A stretch of DNA of 64,000 bases. Source: Chloroflexota bacterium (GTDB lineage: Bacteria > Chloroflexota > Anaerolineae > Aggregatilineales > J027). Below, in pieces: positions 61,884-64,000 of this stretch. The DNA lies in assembly GCA_013112715.1 (NCBI GenBank), contig JABFGB010000028.1, positions 1 to 64,000 on the forward strand, given 5' to 3'. Each line of letters opens with the position of its first letter. The first letter of the stretch is position 1. Made by a program: the position numbers and the translations under genes. Under the pieces are notes generated by a model. It was not told where the DNA came from and ran no database searches. It worked only from the letters and a program-made list of their open reading frames with translations.

Positions 61884-62591
61884 ATGTTAGCAGCGCAATC
61901 TGAAGGCCGAAAAATTATCTCCTCTGGTAACACCGAGCTAGATGCCAAAATGGGTGGTGGCATTCCGCTGGGTTCGCTGATTCTGGTTGAAGGTGCATCC
62001 GGCGCGGGTAAATCCGTTCTTTCCCAGCAAATTATGTGGGGGGCGCTCCAAGATAGCTATCTGGTGACCCTATTCACCAGCGAAAACACAGTGCGCAGCC
62101 TGATGGCTCAGATGCAAAGTATTAATTTGGACATCCTCGATTATTTGCTACTCGGCAAATTTAGGATGCACCCGATGGCGTTGGCCCGTCTCGGTTCTTC
62201 AGCCCCGGACAAGCTGCTGCGTGTACTGAAAGGCATCCGGGGTCGTGACCTTATTGTGATTGATTCCTTTACCGCCGCCATCTCACATGCCGCCACCAGT
62301 GTCCAAATTGTCAGCTTCTTTGAGCAATGCAAGCGCCTGTGTGGAGAAGGGGTCACCATCATGATAACCCTGCATCCCGACGCCGCCGATCATGAATTGA
62401 TGAACCCACTGCGTTCGATGTGTGATGCCCATTTGCAGTTGCGTGCCGAACAAGATGGTCAGCGCTTGGTCAAGACCCTCCAAGTCGCCAAAGTGCGCGG
62501 GGCATCCAGTAGCACCGGCGCGATTGTTGGCTTCGACGTTGAGCCGGGTTGGGGGATGCGTGTCATCCCAATTAGCAAGGCCAGAGGATAG
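61884..62591 (+). CDS. arlH: Archaellum motor ATP-binding protein ArlH (FlaH)
   Basis: 235 residues of the KaiC/RecA-like fold. GGGIPLGSLILVEGASGAGKS holds Walker A (about residues 36-43), and DLIVIDSFTAAIS is Walker B. The degenerate C-terminal segment includes KVRGASSSTGAIVGFDVEPGWGM. Length matches archaeal ArlH (about 230). ArlH binds ATP without strong hydrolysis and docks on ArlI as part of the motor. It follows the ArlF-like gene by 11 bases and precedes arlI by 6, the standard H-I order. Confidence 0.93.
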   Translation: MLAAQSEGRKIISSGNTELDAKMGGGIPLGSLILVEGASGAGKSVLSQQIMWGALQDSYLVTLFTSENTVRSLMAQMQSINLDILDYLLLGKFRMHPMALARLGSSAPDKLLRVLKGIRGRDLIVIDSFTAAISHAATSVQIVSFFEQCKRLCGEGVTIMITLHPDAADHELMNPLRSMCDAHLQLRAEQDGQRLVKTLQVAKVRGASSSTGAIVGFDVEPGWGMRVIPISKARG

Positions 62592-62597
62592 GTTGAC

Positions 62598-64000
62598 ATG
62601 GCACAGACAGTTCTGCCTTTTACTCCGGTAGCCGCCAGCAACGAACAAGGCAATGCCCTATTCGCCAGCCTGCCCGCCAATTTTCAGGAGGCGTGTCAGG
62701 CGTCGGATTTCTTGTTTGAATATGTGCGCCGTCTACCCATTGAGGAAATTGGCGTCCCATCCTTCTATCCCAAACCTGCCCGCAGTTTGGGGGGACTAGA
62801 TTATAAGAACTTGATCTATCCGATCAAAGAGGGTCTGTTTGTACATATTTACCCGGATAAGGTGGGGGCACGCGACCATCATGTTGCCATCGAACCCACC
62901 CTTGTCGTGGATATCGAAAATCTTTTGCCGCAGCTAGAGACAAAATTACTTGCCTATGCCGAAAAAATCGGGGCGATTGACGACAAGGAAGAGAAAAAAG
63001 CCTATCTGAACAAATTGGTGGATAACCTCTGTGTCGTAACCCCCAAGCCCGTCAATAATGGGCGCAAGGGAGATAAGATTCAGGTGACCCCGGCGGAACT
63101 GCGGGCCATCAAATACCGTGTCATTCGGGATAAGGTCGGCCTCGGCCTATTACAGCCCCTACTGCTTGACCCGTACATTGAGGACATTAGTTGCAGTGGC
63201 GTCGGCCATATCTTCATTGAACACAAGATATTTAAGAGTGTGCAATCTTCGATCAGCTTTCCTACCCATGATGCGGTGGATGAATTCGCCGTATGGTTGG
63301 GGGAATGGATCAAAAACCCCGTTACTGTGCGTAACCCGTTAGTGGACGCCGTGCTGCCTGATGGTTCGCGTATCAATATCGTCTATGGTCAGGAAATTTC
63401 CAAGCGTGGCAGCAATTTCACCATCCGTAAATTTAGCGGCACACCCACTAGCGCCCTTGAATTGGTGGATTTTGGCACGCTCAACTATATGATGCTCGGT
63501 TACCTGTCGTTGATGTTGGAAGAGGGCATGAATATGTTTGTGGTCGGGGCGACGGCCTCCGGCAAAACAACACTGCTTAACGCCATCACGACTTTTATGA
63601 AACCCGACGCCAAAATTGTGACCATCGAGGATACGCCCGAAGTCTATGTGCCTCATGCCAACTGGGTACAGGAAATGACCCGACACGGCGCAGGTGACAA
63701 AGGCGGCAGCAACGTTGGCATGTTTGAACTGCTCAAAGCCGCACTCCGTCAGCGTCCTGACCGCATCATCGTCGGCGAAATCCGTAGTATCGAGGCGGTG
63801 GTCGCCTTCCAAGCCATGCAGACAGGGCACGGCGTTATGTCCACCTTCCATGCCGACTCTGTTGAGAAACTGATTCAGCGTCTCACCGGAGACCCAATCA
63901 ACATCCCTAAGACCTATATTGACAACCTCAATCTGGTTGCCATTCAGGGGGCTGTACGTTTGGCGGACGGGAAATCGGCTCGCCGCGTGAAGAGTATCAA
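62598..64000 (+). CDS. arlI: Archaellum motor/assembly ATPase ArlI (partial, C-terminus beyond right edge)
   Basis: 467 residues are visible with no stop, so the gene runs off the window. A type II/IV secretion superfamily ATPase: a 300-residue N-terminal region (with LLDPYIEDISCSG and NIVYGQEISKRGSNFTIRKF), Walker A VVGATASGKTT (about residue 313-323), an Asp-box TIEDTPE, and Walker B RIIVGEIRS. The His box is TGHGVMSTFHADSVEKLIQRL. The N-terminal DISCSG and IRKF motifs are shared with archaeal ArlI/GspE-2 ATPases. It powers filament assembly and rotation. The expected next gene is the membrane platform ArlJ. Confidence 0.93.
   Translation, partial: MAQTVLPFTPVAASNEQGNALFASLPANFQEACQASDFLFEYVRRLPIEEIGVPSFYPKPARSLGGLDYKNLIYPIKEGLFVHIYPDKVGARDHHVAIEPTLVVDIENLLPQLETKLLAYAEKIGAIDDKEEKKAYLNKLVDNLCVVTPKPVNNGRKGDKIQVTPAELRAIKYRVIRDKVGLGLLQPLLLDPYIEDISCSGVGHIFIEHKIFKSVQSSISFPTHDAVDEFAVWLGEWIKNPVTVRNPLVDAVLPDGSRINIVYGQEISKRGSNFTIRKFSGTPTSALELVDFGTLNYMMLGYLSLMLEEGMNMFVVGATASGKTTLLNAITTFMKPDAKIVTIEDTPEVYVPHANWVQEMTRHGAGDKGGSNVGMFELLKAALRQRPDRIIVGEIRSIEAVVAFQAMQTGHGVMSTFHADSVEKLIQRLTGDPINIPKTYIDNLNLVAIQGAVRLADGKSARRVKSI

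Overview
The window looks like a chromosome segment of a Chloroflexota bacterium (Anaerolineae/Caldilineae-like). This is inferred from gene content and protein style: an F420-type LLM oxidoreductase, a bactofilin, RuvB, DUF2905 and QueA in a row, an FtcD fusion, family-5 oligopeptide ABC systems, and at the right end an archaellum-type gene cluster of the sort I recall being reported in this phylum. No 16S rRNA is present to confirm it.

1-22,880: an integrated phage, almost all on the minus strand. In transcription order it runs: small early genes (21,640 down to 20,407), a long nested inverted repeat, ParA and a very unusual ParB-like protein, a replication initiator with an iteron-like array inside its gene, Dam-type methylase, DnaQ-like exonuclease, zinc-ribbon proteins, a tRNA-like element, a membrane coiled-coil protein and a ParB-domain/N4-N6 methyltransferase. 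The late module follows: terminase small and large subunits, portal, minor head protein, protease/scaffold, decoration protein, major capsid protein, connector and neck genes, and a tail-tube-like gene running off the left edge. A tyrosine integrase reads the other way (21,858-22,808). It is followed at once by the 3' half of a tRNA-Val(CAC), which marks the right attachment site. Partition genes, an iteron-like origin candidate and an integrase together suggest a phage-plasmid that can also integrate.

22,880-28,815: a scarred junction region. It carries a decayed HAMP histidine kinase, an intact ArsR-rhodanese / metallo-beta-lactamase / methyltransferase / MFS operon under a strong promoter with an 11-bp-arm palindrome, a broken cytochrome P450 and a broken IS transposase.

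28,816-45,324: mostly ordinary chromosome. It holds MgtE, M20 dipeptidase, LLM oxidoreductase, HAD phosphatase, bactofilin, ruvB-DUF2905-queA, ftcD, an M23 lipoprotein, a secreted protein, a YtcJ-like amidohydrolase and an SDR.

45,851-57,398: a complete family-5 peptide ABC transporter operon (SBP, two permeases, two ATPases) ending in an SDR. A sensor kinase operon with three output-less receiver proteins follows, then a second, orphan copy of the same SBP.

58,427-64,000: archaellum-type cluster. It has a structured leader, archaellin, hairpin and terminator, an ArlD/E-like protein, two ArlF/ArlG-like pseudopilin-anchored beta proteins (one carrying two CSPG/cadherin-like repeats), ArlH and ArlI. 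ArlJ would be expected beyond the right edge.
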